A stretch of DNA of 64,000 nucleotides from Salipaludibacillus agaradhaerens (GTDB lineage: Bacteria > Bacillota > Bacilli > Bacillales > Salisediminibacteriaceae), in assembly GCF_002019735.1 (NCBI RefSeq), contig NZ_KV917378.1:2196869-2260868 (forward strand). The letters run 5' to 3'. How positions within the stretch are numbered: position 1 is the stretch's first letter; each line of letters begins with the position of its first letter. Below the pieces are notes generated by a model. That model saw nothing but the letters and a program-made list of their open reading frames with translations. It was not told where the DNA came from and did no database searches. Position numbers and translations under genes: made by a program. Below, one piece after another: positions 25,446 through 34,664 of this stretch.

Positions 25446-25452
25446 TACCAAT
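25437..25452 (-). promoter_or_regulatory. NagR (YvoA)-type operator (dre site)
   Basis: The minus strand reads ATTGGTATAGACAACT, which as I recall is the published B. subtilis dre consensus. It overlaps the nagP -35, so GlcN6P- or GlcNAc6P-responsive repression is expected. Confidence 0.85.
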
Positions 25453-25635
25453 GTCACATAATATAACATATTTTCAGTTATTTATCCCTCTCCTCTTTTG
25501 TTAACTTAAAATAGTCTATTCATTTCCTTGACAGATTTGATAGATAAGTCGGACGTAAGCTGAGCAGTTTGTTCCATATTAAAATATGGTAAATATTTCA
25601 TTGAAAATTTGGTCCATCAGGTCATGTCCGGTGAA

Positions 25636-25731
25636 AGCTCAATCTGGACGTTACCAGCTGTTAGCTATCTACTTTACCTCCCCTTTCTATTTTGAGGCGG
25701 GCGTTTTACGAACGGTTATCTGTGATATAAG
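25636..25731 (+). repeat. Interspersed hairpin repeat, copy I (partial)
   Basis: Keeps AGCTCAATCTGGACG, CAGCTGTTAGC, CTCCCCTTTCTATTTTGAGG and TTTTACGAACGGTTATCTGTGATA. The left hairpin is deleted. Lies between nagP and the chemoreceptor terminator. Confidence 0.7.
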
Positions 25732-25778
25732 GAAAGAGAGGCACCCACCCAAAATACATTTGGATGCGTTCCTCTCTA
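25732..25778 (-). terminator. Terminator of the chemoreceptor gene
   Basis: Outer stem AGAGAGG / CCTCTCT with inner partial pairing, ending on the minus strand in CTCTCTTTCCTT. Confidence 0.5.
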
Positions 25779-25813
25779 TGTTTTATTAAAGATTCATTTT
25801 TAAGCTCTTTTAA

Positions 25814-27820
25814 TTAGTTCTCATCTTCTTCAGTTACTTCGTTTAATTCTTTTCTTTCAGGTAATTGGAAAGATATTGTGTGTTCCTGTAACTCTTCAGC
25901 AACTTTAGCCAAAGATTCTGCTGACGCTGAGATTTCCTCAATTGAAGCAAGCTGTTCTTGTGATGCGCCGGCCACATTTTCCGTTTCAGCCTTTGTATCT
26001 CGTGACATAGTTTCTACTTGTTGCATATCAGTCACAACACCTTCGATTTTAGTTGAGATACTCGTTGTCATATTAGCAATGGCTTTCACTTGCTCCGTTA
26101 CTTGTTTGACGAAAGAATCCACCTCTCCCACTCGTTCCTCTGTTTCTGTGAAACGGGCAATTCCTTGAGTAAGCTCTGCACTTCCTTCTTTCATAGAGCT
26201 AAGAGATAAGTCAGCTTTTTGCTGAATAGTGGTAATCATTTCTCTTACTTTACCAGAAGATTCGTTTGTTTGTTCTGCTAAAATACGTACTTCATCAGCA
26301 ACAACTGCAAATCCTTTACCATGCTCGCCAGCTCGTGCTGCTTCAATGGCTGCGTTCAGGGCCAGTAAATTCGTCTGTTCAGAAATAGAGGTGATCACTT
26401 GAATAATTTCATCAATTTCATTTGTTGATGAGTGAACACTTTGGATATTTGACGATAATTCTTGGTTGTTAGATTCAATCTTTCGCATCTGAGCTTCTAA
26501 CTGTTTAACTGTCTCATTCACACGCTCTAACGCTTGGTCAGCAGACACTGTCTGTTCATCCAATTGAGCAGATTTATCATTAATATCTTTCACACTATCA
26601 GAAATATCATGAATACTATTAAAACTGACGTTTACTTTTTCAGCCTGACTATCCATTGATTCTGACACATTCATGACAGAAGAGGCGATAGACTCGGTTG
26701 CACGACTATTTTCATCTGTGGTTGCATGTAGCTCTTCTGATGAAGCAGCGACCATAGAAGATTTATCACTAATATACGTCAGTGTATGAACTAATGATTG
26801 TTGCATATTTTGGAAGGCTTCGCCCAATTGACCAATTTCATCGTTGGATGTTACTGCGATTTCTTCTCTTAAATCCCCTGAACTAATGACATTAGCACTT
26901 TCAATTAACGATTGGATTGATCGTACAATACTTCTTATAACTATAAAGACAATTGCGCCAAATACTATAATAGCTGCTGCTAAAACGATCAGTGTCATAA
27001 TAATAATTGGGAAACTCGCATCCCTTAATTCCCCTTCTGACATGGCGCCAGCTAACTTCCATCCTGTCAATTCATTCGTTGTATGGAAAATGCGAAGATC
27101 TTCATCTGCGAAATCCGTATTGTATGACCCTGACGCTTCCGCAAATAATTGATTCGCCCAGTTACCCTCTGCTACTTCACCTGTTTCAATATGTGGGTGA
27201 ACGACAACTGCTTGTGAAGGCGATAAAAGCATAGCATAACCTCTTTCACCAATAGAAATGGTGCCTAACAATTCTGCTAGCTCTTCCATCTGCAAGTTTG
27301 CAGCTACGACACCACCGCCATTATCTAACTGCTTTGAAATCGTCACCACTAATTCCCCTGTAGACGCAGTATGATAAGGTTCGGAGATAATTAACTCTCC
27401 AGACGCCGCCTCAGCATCAATATACCAATCTCTTTCACGAGGATCGTAATCATCTGCTAGTCCCATATCTGGGCGCTGAATCATATCTCCCTCCGTTGTA
27501 CCAACAAATGACGAAACAAGTCCGTCTGTTGTGAGAAAATACTGTTCTATTAAATCTCCCAACTCTTCTTGGCCATCTGCTTCTAACAAACTTGTATCAA
27601 GCGTTGAAGCAAAATACGTCATATTATTTGCGATTGGCTCAATATGATTTGTCACCAGATGATCAGCAATTCTTACACTTTGCTGAGCTGCATCAGACAT
27701 TTGAGTGTCTAGCTCACTCTCAGCCGTATAATAACTGCTAATTGCAATAATCACACTTGGACATATAAGTGCTAGTGCAAAGGAAATATACAATTTCGCT
27801 CTTAATGATAATTTCTTCAA
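25814..27820 (-). CDS. Methyl-accepting chemotaxis protein with Cache sensor
   Basis: A 668-residue chemoreceptor. TM1 lies at about residues 9-29, followed by an external double-Cache sensor of about 250 residues with the ligand motif [11 protein letters not shown] and [23 protein letters not shown]2 is about 273-298, then HAMP (about 300-350) and a long cytoplasmic signalling coil with the invariant hairpin tip [34 protein letters not shown]. Relatives (B. subtilis McpA/McpB/TlpA class) sense amino acids or pH. The start is TTG with AGAGGTGTG upstream. The C-terminal coil carries Glu-rich methylation regions. Confidence 0.93.
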   Translation of the reverse strand: MKKLSLRAKLYISFALALICPSVIIAISSYYTAESELDTQMSDAAQQSVRIADHLVTNHIEPIANNMTYFASTLDTSLLEADGQEELGDLIEQYFLTTDGLVSSFVGTTEGDMIQRPDMGLADDYDPRERDWYIDAEAASGELIISEPYHTASTGELVVTISKQLDNGGGVVAANLQMEELAELLGTISIGERGYAMLLSPSQAVVVHPHIETGEVAEGNWANQLFAEASGSYNTDFADEDLRIFHTTNELTGWKLAGAMSEGELRDASFPIIIMTLIVLAAAIIVFGAIVFIVIRSIVRSIQSLIESANVISSGDLREEIAVTSNDEIGQLGEAFQNMQQSLVHTLTYISDKSSMVAASSEELHATTDENSRATESIASSVMNVSESMDSQAEKVNVSFNSIHDISDSVKDINDKSAQLDEQTVSADQALERVNETVKQLEAQMRKIESNNQELSSNIQSVHSSTNEIDEIIQVITSISEQTNLLALNAAIEAARAGEHGKGFAVVADEVRILAEQTNESSGKVREMITTIQQKADLSLSSMKEGSAELTQGIARFTETEERVGEVDSFVKQVTEQVKAIANMTTSISTKIEGVVTDMQQVETMSRDTKAETENVAGASQEQLASIEEISASAESLAKVAEELQEHTISFQLPERKELNEVTEEDEN

Positions 27821-28179
27821 TTCGACACACCTCTCTTTAGTTCGACAAGATATTTATTATATCGACACATATTCGTCACTCTACATAGGTATTTTGTTGT
27901 TATTATATAAATTATTCTTTTAAAAGAAATAATTACATATATTTAACAAAAAATAGAATAAATTTAGATTTTTCTGTCAATAGGAAGATAGTTACTGGAT
28001 AAATGCTTGACTATTAATCCACAAGCTGTCCCACCACATACTTAAGAAAACCTACGCTGCTTAAAATGACTTTCAACGAGGAAATGTGAGACTACCAGCT
28101 TTGAAGATATAATCGTCTGCTCTTTCTTTAATGTAGATACTATCCTTTTAAAGTCAGCTTTACTAAGGACTGCACACAA
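27821..28179 (-). other. Upstream region of the chemoreceptor with a sigma-D-like -10
   Basis: On the minus strand GTCGATAT (27866-27859) matches the sigma-D -10 consensus GCCGATAT at seven of eight positions, but the -35 (TGTA for TAAA) is weak. The rest is AT-rich and holds no gene I can support. Confidence 0.4.
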
Positions 28180-28212
28180 ACAAGCTCTAACAGTTGATCT
28201 GTTAGAGCTTGT
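28180..28212 (-). terminator. Terminator of the RND exporter gene
   Basis: Stem ACAAGCTCTAACAG / CTGTTAGAGCTTGT with a 5-nt loop about 11 bp after the stop. The T tract is short. Confidence 0.6.
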
Positions 28213-28222
28213 CATTGTGACG

Positions 28223-31200
28223 TTATCCTTTTCCAAATTTAGTGGCAAATGCTGTGTAAATAGCTGGTACAAGGATTATCGTGATTAAAGCAGAAAAGAG
28301 TAAACCGGAAATAATTGATATTGCCAGAGGAACGAACAACACATCTCCACTCAATGCTACTGGGGTCAATGCCCCTATAGCTGTGAAAGCCGTCAGTAGG
28401 ATCGGCCGTAAGCGGACGCGGCCAGCTTCAACTACCGCTTCCTTTAACGGCATGCCTTGTTGTCGTCGCTGTTTAATAAATTCTAAAAGTACGATTGAAT
28501 TTCTCACGACAATTCCTGCTAGTGAGACAATTCCCATTAACGCCATAAAGCCTAACCCGGTTCTCGTCAAGAACAAGCCTGCCATGGCACCAGCTCCAGC
28601 AATATAGACCGTGCTCATCACTAACAATGGGATACTCAACGAATAAAATTGGATTGCCATAATGATATAAATGAGGAACAAGACGACGAGAAACAGCGTA
28701 AACAATTCAATAATGAAATCTGTCCTTGCCTCTGTTTCTCCACCAACAGTAACTGAATAGTCAGCTCCCGCTCGGCTCTCAACATCAGCCCCAATTGCTT
28801 CAATCGCTTCCTCAAGCCCCTCATCATTTCCCACTGCTGGGTACACTCTCACATTAACTGTTCGGCGTCCGTCTTCCCGTAAAATTTGCGGAATTTCTTC
28901 AGTTTCAGCTAAATCGACTAAACGATCTAAAGTGACTGTTTCAGGAAGAGCGTCATTCACTTGTGGCTGAACAGGAATCTCAATTTCTGATAAGTCTGGT
29001 AAACTTCCTTCTACCTTGTCAACTGACAAGAGTAGGTTGATGGCTTCCTCTCCTGTTCGGAAAGTCATTAATGGCACCCCTTCTGTTCGAAGTGCGATTT
29101 GTTCGCTAATATCACTCAAGGTTATTCCGCTTTCTTCAAGTTCCTCTCGCACTGGCGTATATACGACTGTAGGTCGGCGTGGTCCCATATCATCTAGAAC
29201 CGTGCCACTATTAGAAAGATCTTCTATTTTCATTTGTAATTCATAGCTCATGTCCATTAATGTCTCTACATCAGGACCTTGCAGCTTCACAGCAATAGGT
29301 GCTCCCACTGGTGGTCCTGCTTCTATCGTCGTCAGCTCAATCTCGGCTTCACTGAATCTCTCCTGCAATTCTTCAGTCCATCGTGAAATAGTTTGTTCAG
29401 CCGATTGTGCCTCCCTGTTCGTTCTTAATAACAAGTGGCCTGTTTCTTCATTACTGTTATCTATACCACTTCCAAATAACGGTGGCAAACCATCACCAGC
29501 GTAAATGGCCGTTTCATAAATATGTTCATCCTCTGCTACTATCACATCTCTCATGTCCCTAAGTAAAATTTCTGTTTCATCTATAGGCGTACCTGCTGGG
29601 AGCCTCACTTCCACAGTGACTTCATCTCGGTCCGTTGACGGAAAAAATTCAACAGGAATAAAGGGAATTAAGGCGTAAAAACTTGTCGTGATTAAAAAGC
29701 CTATAATAGCGACTTTCCAAGGATGTCGGACAACTTTTCGTAAAATAGTATCACTGTACCAGTCCGCTAATCTGTCAATCTGTTTACCAAACAGTCCTTC
29801 CTTCGGAGCATGGTGCTTTTTCTTCCTTACCCGACGCTGTTTTTTCTGTCTCCAAATCAAAAATATTGGAACGAAAGTTAATGCTACTACTGTGGAAGCT
29901 AAAATCGTCATAATTAACACAGTAGGGAGTGCTCTAATAAAATCACCATTGCTTCCTGAAATAAAGACGAGTGGAAGAAATGTGACAACGATCGTCAAAG
30001 TCGATGTAATGATGGACGTTCTTACTTCCTTGCTTCCTTTCAAAGCACCATCAACCGGTCCTAACCCTTGACGATACTGATAACGGATATTATCTCCCAC
30101 AACGATCGCATCATCTACTAAAATTCCCAAGGCAATAATTAAACCAATAATTGATATTTGATTTAAATCTACATTAAAAAATGGCAATGGAATTAATCCA
30201 ATAAACACAGATGTAGGGATAGCTAACGCCACAATGATTGCTGAGGCAGCATTTAAGCCAAGTAATGTCACAATAATAACTGACAGGGCGGCTAATAAAA
30301 AAGAGAATGCCAAATCTCCAAAAATGTCATCTACTATCGTTTGTTGTGTATAAAATAAGGTCATCTCCATATAATCGGGCAAGTCTTCTGCTGCTAACTC
30401 TGTCATTAACGCATCCACTTCCTCGTGGAGTTGTGGGACACTAGCATCCTCCACAGGAATGATTGTAAAGGAGAGAGCTGCTTCATCCTCATGGAGTGTG
30501 ATCAAATCATTGGCGTTATCATACATAGGGGCTACTTCAGCCACATCTTCAAGATAGACGCTGTTCCCCTCTTCATCAATGCCTACGAATATGCTGGCAA
30601 TGTTAGCCTCATTTTCTATAAGTTCTAACGCTAATTGAACATTTCTCTCGTCACTTCTTTGAACGCCGAGTGGTTGAGTGGCTAGTTCACCTTCTAAAGC
30701 TGTGATGACACTCGATAGTTGAAGCCCTAACTCGTCTAATGCCTCACTATCCACATCTATCATGAAAAAGTGATCAGGCAATCCTTTTACTATCGTACGT
30801 TCTACCCCAGACAGTCCTTCAACCTCTCGCTGCCACTCATGAAGGGTATCTTTCAATTCATAAAGGGTCTCACGATCCTCATAAAAAATATGATAGCTTG
30901 ATAACGCACCTAATGTCGCTTCCTGAGACAGTTCAGGTGTCATGGCTTCGTCTGGAAATCTACCACTTACACTAAGAATCGCTTGTTGAACATCATTAAA
31001 TACGTCATTTTGATTAACACCATCTTCTACCTCTACAATAATTGTAGAAAATCCAGAGGTAGAGACGGAAGACATGTCACTTACCCCTTCTATTACCTCG
31101 ATTTCCTCTTCTAATGGTATCGTTATTTGCTGTTCCACCTCTTGAGGGGTACCTCCTGGATAAACGGTTGAAACAGTCCCTATATTCAGTGAAATTTGTG

Positions 31201-31306
31201 GTATTTCTCGTTGAGGTAATTGAAAAAGTGTTAATACACCGATGATAACTAATATAAAAACAAACATCAGTGTAATTTTAGGACTTTTTATAATTGAATT
31301 AAACAT
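28223..31306 (-). CDS. RND-family efflux transporter (AcrB/SwrC type)
   Basis: A 1027-residue RND pump. TM1 is at the N-terminus, followed by two large external loops (about 35-330 and 560-850) and six TM segments after each. The proton-relay motif GILVDDAIVV is in TM4 (about residue 400), and GIVVRNSIVLLEFI in TM10. Bacillus SwrC (YerP) is the nearest known member and exports surfactin-like amphiphiles and other toxic compounds. There is no outer membrane in this organism and no adaptor (HlyD) gene beside it, as for SwrC. The external loops are unusually acidic. It is in an operon with the TetR gene upstream (73 bp apart) and a palindromic operator between them. Confidence 0.92.
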   Translation of the reverse strand: MFNSIIKSPKITLMFVFILVIIGVLTLFQLPQREIPQISLNIGTVSTVYPGGTPQEVEQQITIPLEEEIEVIEGVSDMSSVSTSGFSTIIVEVEDGVNQNDVFNDVQQAILSVSGRFPDEAMTPELSQEATLGALSSYHIFYEDRETLYELKDTLHEWQREVEGLSGVERTIVKGLPDHFFMIDVDSEALDELGLQLSSVITALEGELATQPLGVQRSDERNVQLALELIENEANIASIFVGIDEEGNSVYLEDVAEVAPMYDNANDLITLHEDEAALSFTIIPVEDASVPQLHEEVDALMTELAAEDLPDYMEMTLFYTQQTIVDDIFGDLAFSFLLAALSVIIVTLLGLNAASAIIVALAIPTSVFIGLIPLPFFNVDLNQISIIGLIIALGILVDDAIVVGDNIRYQYRQGLGPVDGALKGSKEVRTSIITSTLTIVVTFLPLVFISGSNGDFIRALPTVLIMTILASTVVALTFVPIFLIWRQKKQRRVRKKKHHAPKEGLFGKQIDRLADWYSDTILRKVVRHPWKVAIIGFLITTSFYALIPFIPVEFFPSTDRDEVTVEVRLPAGTPIDETEILLRDMRDVIVAEDEHIYETAIYAGDGLPPLFGSGIDNSNEETGHLLLRTNREAQSAEQTISRWTEELQERFSEAEIELTTIEAGPPVGAPIAVKLQGPDVETLMDMSYELQMKIEDLSNSGTVLDDMGPRRPTVVYTPVREELEESGITLSDISEQIALRTEGVPLMTFRTGEEAINLLLSVDKVEGSLPDLSEIEIPVQPQVNDALPETVTLDRLVDLAETEEIPQILREDGRRTVNVRVYPAVGNDEGLEEAIEAIGADVESRAGADYSVTVGGETEARTDFIIELFTLFLVVLFLIYIIMAIQFYSLSIPLLVMSTVYIAGAGAMAGLFLTRTGLGFMALMGIVSLAGIVVRNSIVLLEFIKQRRQQGMPLKEAVVEAGRVRLRPILLTAFTAIGALTPVALSGDVLFVPLAISIISGLLFSALITIILVPAIYTAFATKFGKG

Positions 31307-31340
31307 TAGAACCCTCCAAGTGATATTTTTTAAGTTAGGA

Positions 31341-31360
31341 AAATGACAGTAGTGTCATTT
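31341..31360 (-). promoter_or_regulatory. Palindromic operator between tetR and the RND gene
   Basis: AAATGACA and TGTCATTT are perfect 8-bp arms around a 4-bp centre, 35 bp upstream of the RND start. It is the likely binding site of the TetR protein. Confidence 0.65.
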
Positions 31361-31379
31361 AAAAGCACAAAAAAAGCCA

Positions 31380-31934
31380 TTAGTTAGTAAAACCGTTTAG
31401 AAGAAGGTCATGCACCTCATTGACCCACTCTTCAAGTTCAGTGTGCACGGGGATTTGGACCGTTGCCATCATTAAACCCACAAGTGTTGGCATTTGAATA
31501 TCTGTTCTAATCTGGCCTTCCTGCTGTCCTTTATACAATACATCAGAAATCTTTTTTTTCATTTTTCGAAATAACACATACATTTTTTGTGTGTTCTCTT
31601 CAACCTTTGGCGTCGCTTTCTGATCAATATAGGGCATAATTTGCAGCATCTGATGCATATTAGCATACTTCACCCAAATACGTAGAAGTGTTTTAAGAGG
31701 CTCTTCCGATTTTATGGCGTCATCCATTTTTCTTACTGCTTCTTCGATAAGGTGAAGCATATAAGCCGTAATGAGCTCTTCTTTTCTCGGATAATAATTA
31801 TAAATCGTACTTCTAGCCACACCAAGCCGTTCTGCGAGAGCTTTAAAATGAAAGCCAGTATAGCCTGCTTCTAAAATTAATTGTTCCGTTTCGTAAAATA
31901 ATTGCGTTTGATCTATTGTTTTTTGCCGGCTCAT
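31380..31934 (-). CDS. TetR-family repressor of the RND pump
   Basis: A 184-residue TetR regulator. The N-terminal helix-turn-helix is FHFKALAERLGVARSTIYNYYPRKEELI (about residues 27-54; key run AERLGVARSTIYNYYPRKEE), followed by an all-helical ligand domain. AAAGGAG lies 10 bp before the internal ATG at 31934, so I prefer this over an upstream in-frame ATG at 31976 that lacks a ribosome site. It lies head-to-tail with the RND gene and most likely represses it until a substrate of the pump binds. Confidence 0.88.
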   Translation of the reverse strand: MSRQKTIDQTQLFYETEQLILEAGYTGFHFKALAERLGVARSTIYNYYPRKEELITAYMLHLIEEAVRKMDDAIKSEEPLKTLLRIWVKYANMHQMLQIMPYIDQKATPKVEENTQKMYVLFRKMKKKISDVLYKGQQEGQIRTDIQMPTLVGLMMATVQIPVHTELEEWVNEVHDLLLNGFTN

Positions 31935-32307
31935 ACTGTTAAGCTCCTTTTTACTCAGATGGATGGCCATCGCCAATTTCTTGATTTTACTTATAATAAA
32001 GGGTCCCTGCTTATTTGTATGAATAAGGTCACTGACTCCGTTTATTTACCCAGTCTTTCTTAACGATAAACCTCATATTCGTATTTAAATGTACCAAATT
32101 GCAACCGTGCCGTCTATCTTGTCCGTAACACGCCCCTTAACAAGCTTTAATGATGGCCTTTTTACGCCTGATTTTTCTTTCACACTAACTTATCCCTTAT
32201 ATGTATTTATAATCATCCTGAATCCGTGATGACATAATTTGCTCTTTTGTATCAAACCCCAAAACCTTACGATTTAACTTTGTAGAGTGAATACTCGAAT
32301 CCGTTAC

Positions 32308-32409
32308 TGGTGGACGCTTTCCACGGGCACGGCCTCAGCCTCCTCGACGCAAAAAACGCGTCTGTGGGGTCTTCAGCTCGCGCTGTTCCCGCTGGAGTCG
32401 CCACCATTC
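32308..32409 (+). repeat. GC-rich intergenic repeat (family 2), forward copy in the IS relic
   Basis: GGTGGACGCTTTCCACGGGC ... GGCCTCAGCCTCCTCGACGC ... TGTGGGGTCTTCAGC ... GGAGTCGCCACC. It is the clearest member of family 2 in the window and pairs with the reverse copy at 32806-32898. Confidence 0.75.
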
Positions 32410-32496
32410 ACTGCTTCGATTAAATAGAAAATTCTAAATGAAGTAGCCTAAAATTTGTTAGAATTAGAATAGGGACTATTCACCAGGTGGGTTGCT

Positions 32497-32718
32497 TTGC
32501 TTATAATTTACTTCGTATTATTGGACAAGAAATCTAAAAGAAGAGGATGCCCACTGAAGAAAAAAGTTATTCGTCGACGAGTGAAAACTGTGATTCAAAA
32601 TTTGATGACACTTGCATCAAACATGGTCTCACACACAAGAAAGCTATATTTAAAGTTTGGTAATCACAGTCCGTGGTTTCCTACATTCAAACGAATATAT
32701 TTATGTTGTTCTCATTAA
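32497..32718 (+). pseudogene. Transposase C-terminal fragment
   Basis: The frame contains NLMTLASNMVSHTRKLYLKF and GNHSPWFPTFKRIY, which resembles the end of IS1380-type DDE transposases (a basic helix, HARKLxLKF, then a short tail). No catalytic DDE region remains and there is no ribosome site. Family assignment is from memory of the pattern plus the terminal repeats beginning with CC and the 5-bp duplication. Confidence 0.5.
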
Positions 32719-32805
32719 ATAAAAATCATTAACAGTGATTCAGAGCCTGAAAAATGATCAGTTTATCAGGCTTATTAAGCCCATAGAAGTTGATATGAAA
32801 GGAAT

Positions 32806-32898
32806 CTAGGAGACTCCTGCGGGATCAAAGGCAAGGGTGAGACCCCACAGACCGCAGGTCGAGGAGGCTCACCAGCCGCCCGCGGAAAGCGAGTAGAT
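32806..32898 (-). repeat. GC-rich intergenic repeat (family 2), reverse copy in the IS relic
   Basis: Read on the minus strand it gives CTCGCTTTCCGCGGGCGGCT ... GAGCCTCCTCGACC ... TGTGGGGTCTC ... CCCGCAGGAGTCTCC. It is about 400 bp from, and inverted to, the copy at 32308-32409. Confidence 0.75.
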
Positions 32899-32990
32899 GG
32901 ATGACATATCAACACTTACTATCACGGATTCAGGATCATTTTAAAATGAGATTTACTGCTGTTAAGGGGAGAATTTAACTTTTAAATTGA

Positions 32991-33031
32991 TAAGCAAGGT
33001 GATTGCTTAATCCCAAGTTCCATGCTATGTT
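32991..33031 (+). promoter_or_regulatory. Promoter with overlapping palindrome, amino-acid ABC operon
   Basis: TTGCTT (33003-33008), 17 bp and TATGTT (33026-33031, preceded by TGC) form a plausible extended -10 promoter. TAAGCAA-ggtga-TTGCTTA (32991-33009) is a perfect palindrome over the -35, probably an operator. Confidence 0.5.
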
Positions 33032-33071
33032 TTTACTGGACTAAAGATTTAATTACTTTAAGGAGGACATC

Positions 33072-33947
33072 ATGAATCATTTTTTCAAAAATAAAAAGCA
33101 GTCATTGTTACTAGGTGGTTTATCCATGACACTTATCCTTTCCGCATGTGGTGGAGGAGAAAATAATCAGAATGAGCAAAACGAAGAGAGCACGCCAACA
33201 GCTTGGGATGAGATCCAAGAAAGCGGCGTTATCACAGTGGCCACATCAGGTACACTATATCCTACCTCGTATCATTCTGATGAGGATAATGATTTAACTG
33301 GGTTTGAAGTAGAAATTGTGAGAGAAGTTGCCGATCGACTCGATTTAGACGTGACATTTACCGAAATGGGTTTTGATGGCATGCTCACTTCTATTAATAG
33401 CGGTCAAGTAGATTTAGCCGTGAATGATATTGATATAAACGAGCGTCGAGAAGAAGACTTCTTGTTTACAGATCCTTATAAATTCTCATACGGAGCTATG
33501 ATAGTGCGTCCTGATGATCACTCTGGCATTGAGTCCTTAGAAGATCTGGAAGGAAAGCGACACGGAGGCGCTGCTACTACTATTTATATGCAGCTTGCTG
33601 AAGAGTATGGGGCTGAAGGGGTTACGTATGATAATGTGACGAATGATACGTATTTAAGAGATATCGAAAACGGACGCCTTGATGTCGTAATGAATGATTA
33701 CTATTTACAGTCGCTTGCTATTGAAGCGTTACCCGACATTGACGTTGTGATCCATCCGGACTTATTTTACTACCCTAATAATCAAGCAATGATCATGAAG
33801 AAAGACAGCGTTGAGTTGCAAGAAAACATTAATAGCGTCCTTGCTGAGATGATGGAAGACGGTACAATCACTGAGCTTTCCGAGCAATTCTTCGGTGGAC
33901 AAGATGTTTCTCAAGAGCCGGATATTGACTTTGAAGTGGAACAATAA
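33072..33947 (+). CDS. Amino-acid ABC transporter substrate-binding lipoprotein
   Basis: A 291-residue SBP_bac_3 protein with a lipoprotein signal (LSMTLILSAC, Cys at about residue 26) and an Asn/Glu-rich linker. The binding domain contains VITVATSGTLYPTSYH, LTGFEVEIVREVADRL, GFDGMLTSINSGQVDLAVNDI and FTDPYKFSYGAMIVR. The pattern is that of cystine/polar amino acid binders such as TcyJ/TcyK and YxeM. The ligand cannot be fixed by eye, although sulfur amino acids are a fair guess. The mature part is very acidic. AAGGAGG precedes the ATG. The permease gene follows after 12 bp. Confidence 0.88.
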   Translation: MNHFFKNKKQSLLLGGLSMTLILSACGGGENNQNEQNEESTPTAWDEIQESGVITVATSGTLYPTSYHSDEDNDLTGFEVEIVREVADRLDLDVTFTEMGFDGMLTSINSGQVDLAVNDIDINERREEDFLFTDPYKFSYGAMIVRPDDHSGIESLEDLEGKRHGGAATTIYMQLAEEYGAEGVTYDNVTNDTYLRDIENGRLDVVMNDYYLQSLAIEALPDIDVVIHPDLFYYPNNQAMIMKKDSVELQENINSVLAEMMEDGTITELSEQFFGGQDVSQEPDIDFEVEQ

Positions 33948-33959
33948 AGGGGAAGACAC

Positions 33960-34643
33960 ATGCGTGACATTCAATGGGAGTACATCTTTAACATCGAACT
34001 AGCTACCGATAGCTTTCTCTTTATAATGGAAGGCATAGGATATACCATGCTTATTTCGTTAAGCAGTATGCTTATCGGCATTGTGATCAGCCTGTTCTTA
34101 GCACTCGGGCGCATGTCTTCTCTTATATGGCTGCAATGGCCCTCCCGTTTGTATATCTCTTTTATGCGTGGGGTGCCCATTCTTGTAATTCTATTCATTC
34201 TTTATTTTGGGTTTCCTTTTATCGGGATAGAGTTCAATGCTGTCACCGCAGCGATTATTGGATTCAGTTTAAATAGTGCTGCTTATATGGCTGAAATTAA
34301 TCGCTCTGCCATCGGTGCTGTTCCAAAAGGTCAATGGGAATCAGCTAAATCCCTCGGCTTTTCGTTTTGGCCCATGCTGCAGTTAATTGTATTACCACAG
34401 GCAACACGCATTGCCATTCCGCCGCTGACGAATGTTTTACTTGATTTAATTAAAGCATCATCATTGGCCGCTATGATTACTGTACCAGAGATTTTTCAAC
34501 AAGCGCGTATAGTCGGTGGACGAGAAATGGATTACATGACGATGTACATTCTCGTCGCATTAATCTATTGGGGGATCTGCTCCGTTATGACGATTCTACA
34601 GAACTATTTGGAAAACCGTTACAAAAAATATGGGGAGATTTAA
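33960..34643 (+). CDS. Amino-acid ABC transporter permease (HisM/TcyL type)
   Basis: A 227-residue polar amino acid permease with about five TM helices. FIMEGIGYTMLISLSSMLIGI is at the start, YISFMRGVPILVILFILYFG follows, and the ATPase-contact EAA loop AIGAVPKGQWESAKSLGFSFW is at about residues 120-140. It works with the preceding binding protein. The third component, an ATPase of the GlnQ/TcyN type, is missing: the operon ends here with 21-bp tandem repeats and a terminator, so the ATPase must come from another locus. Confidence 0.9.
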   Translation: MRDIQWEYIFNIELATDSFLFIMEGIGYTMLISLSSMLIGIVISLFLALGRMSSLIWLQWPSRLYISFMRGVPILVILFILYFGFPFIGIEFNAVTAAIIGFSLNSAAYMAEINRSAIGAVPKGQWESAKSLGFSFWPMLQLIVLPQATRIAIPPLTNVLLDLIKASSLAAMITVPEIFQQARIVGGREMDYMTMYILVALIYWGICSVMTILQNYLENRYKKYGEI

Positions 34644-34664
34644 ATGGATTAAGCAGTAACTTAT

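Larger units (their letters stand above)
32217..32934 (+). mobile_element. Relic of an IS1380-like insertion sequence
   Basis: Perfect 14-bp terminal inverted repeats CCTGAATCCGTGAT (32217-32230) and ATCACGGATTCAGG (32921-32934) bound 718 bp. The flanks carry a 5-bp direct repeat ATCAT (32212-32216 and 32935-32939), the expected target duplication. Inside are the last part of a transposase frame (32497-32718) and two oppositely oriented copies of a GC-rich repeat. A complete element of this family would be about twice as long, so most of the transposase is gone. Confidence 0.75.

Noticed and set aside
28042-28272. 76-codon minus frame near the RND gene end
   Set aside because: It overlaps the RND 3' end and its terminator hairpin and has no ribosome site.
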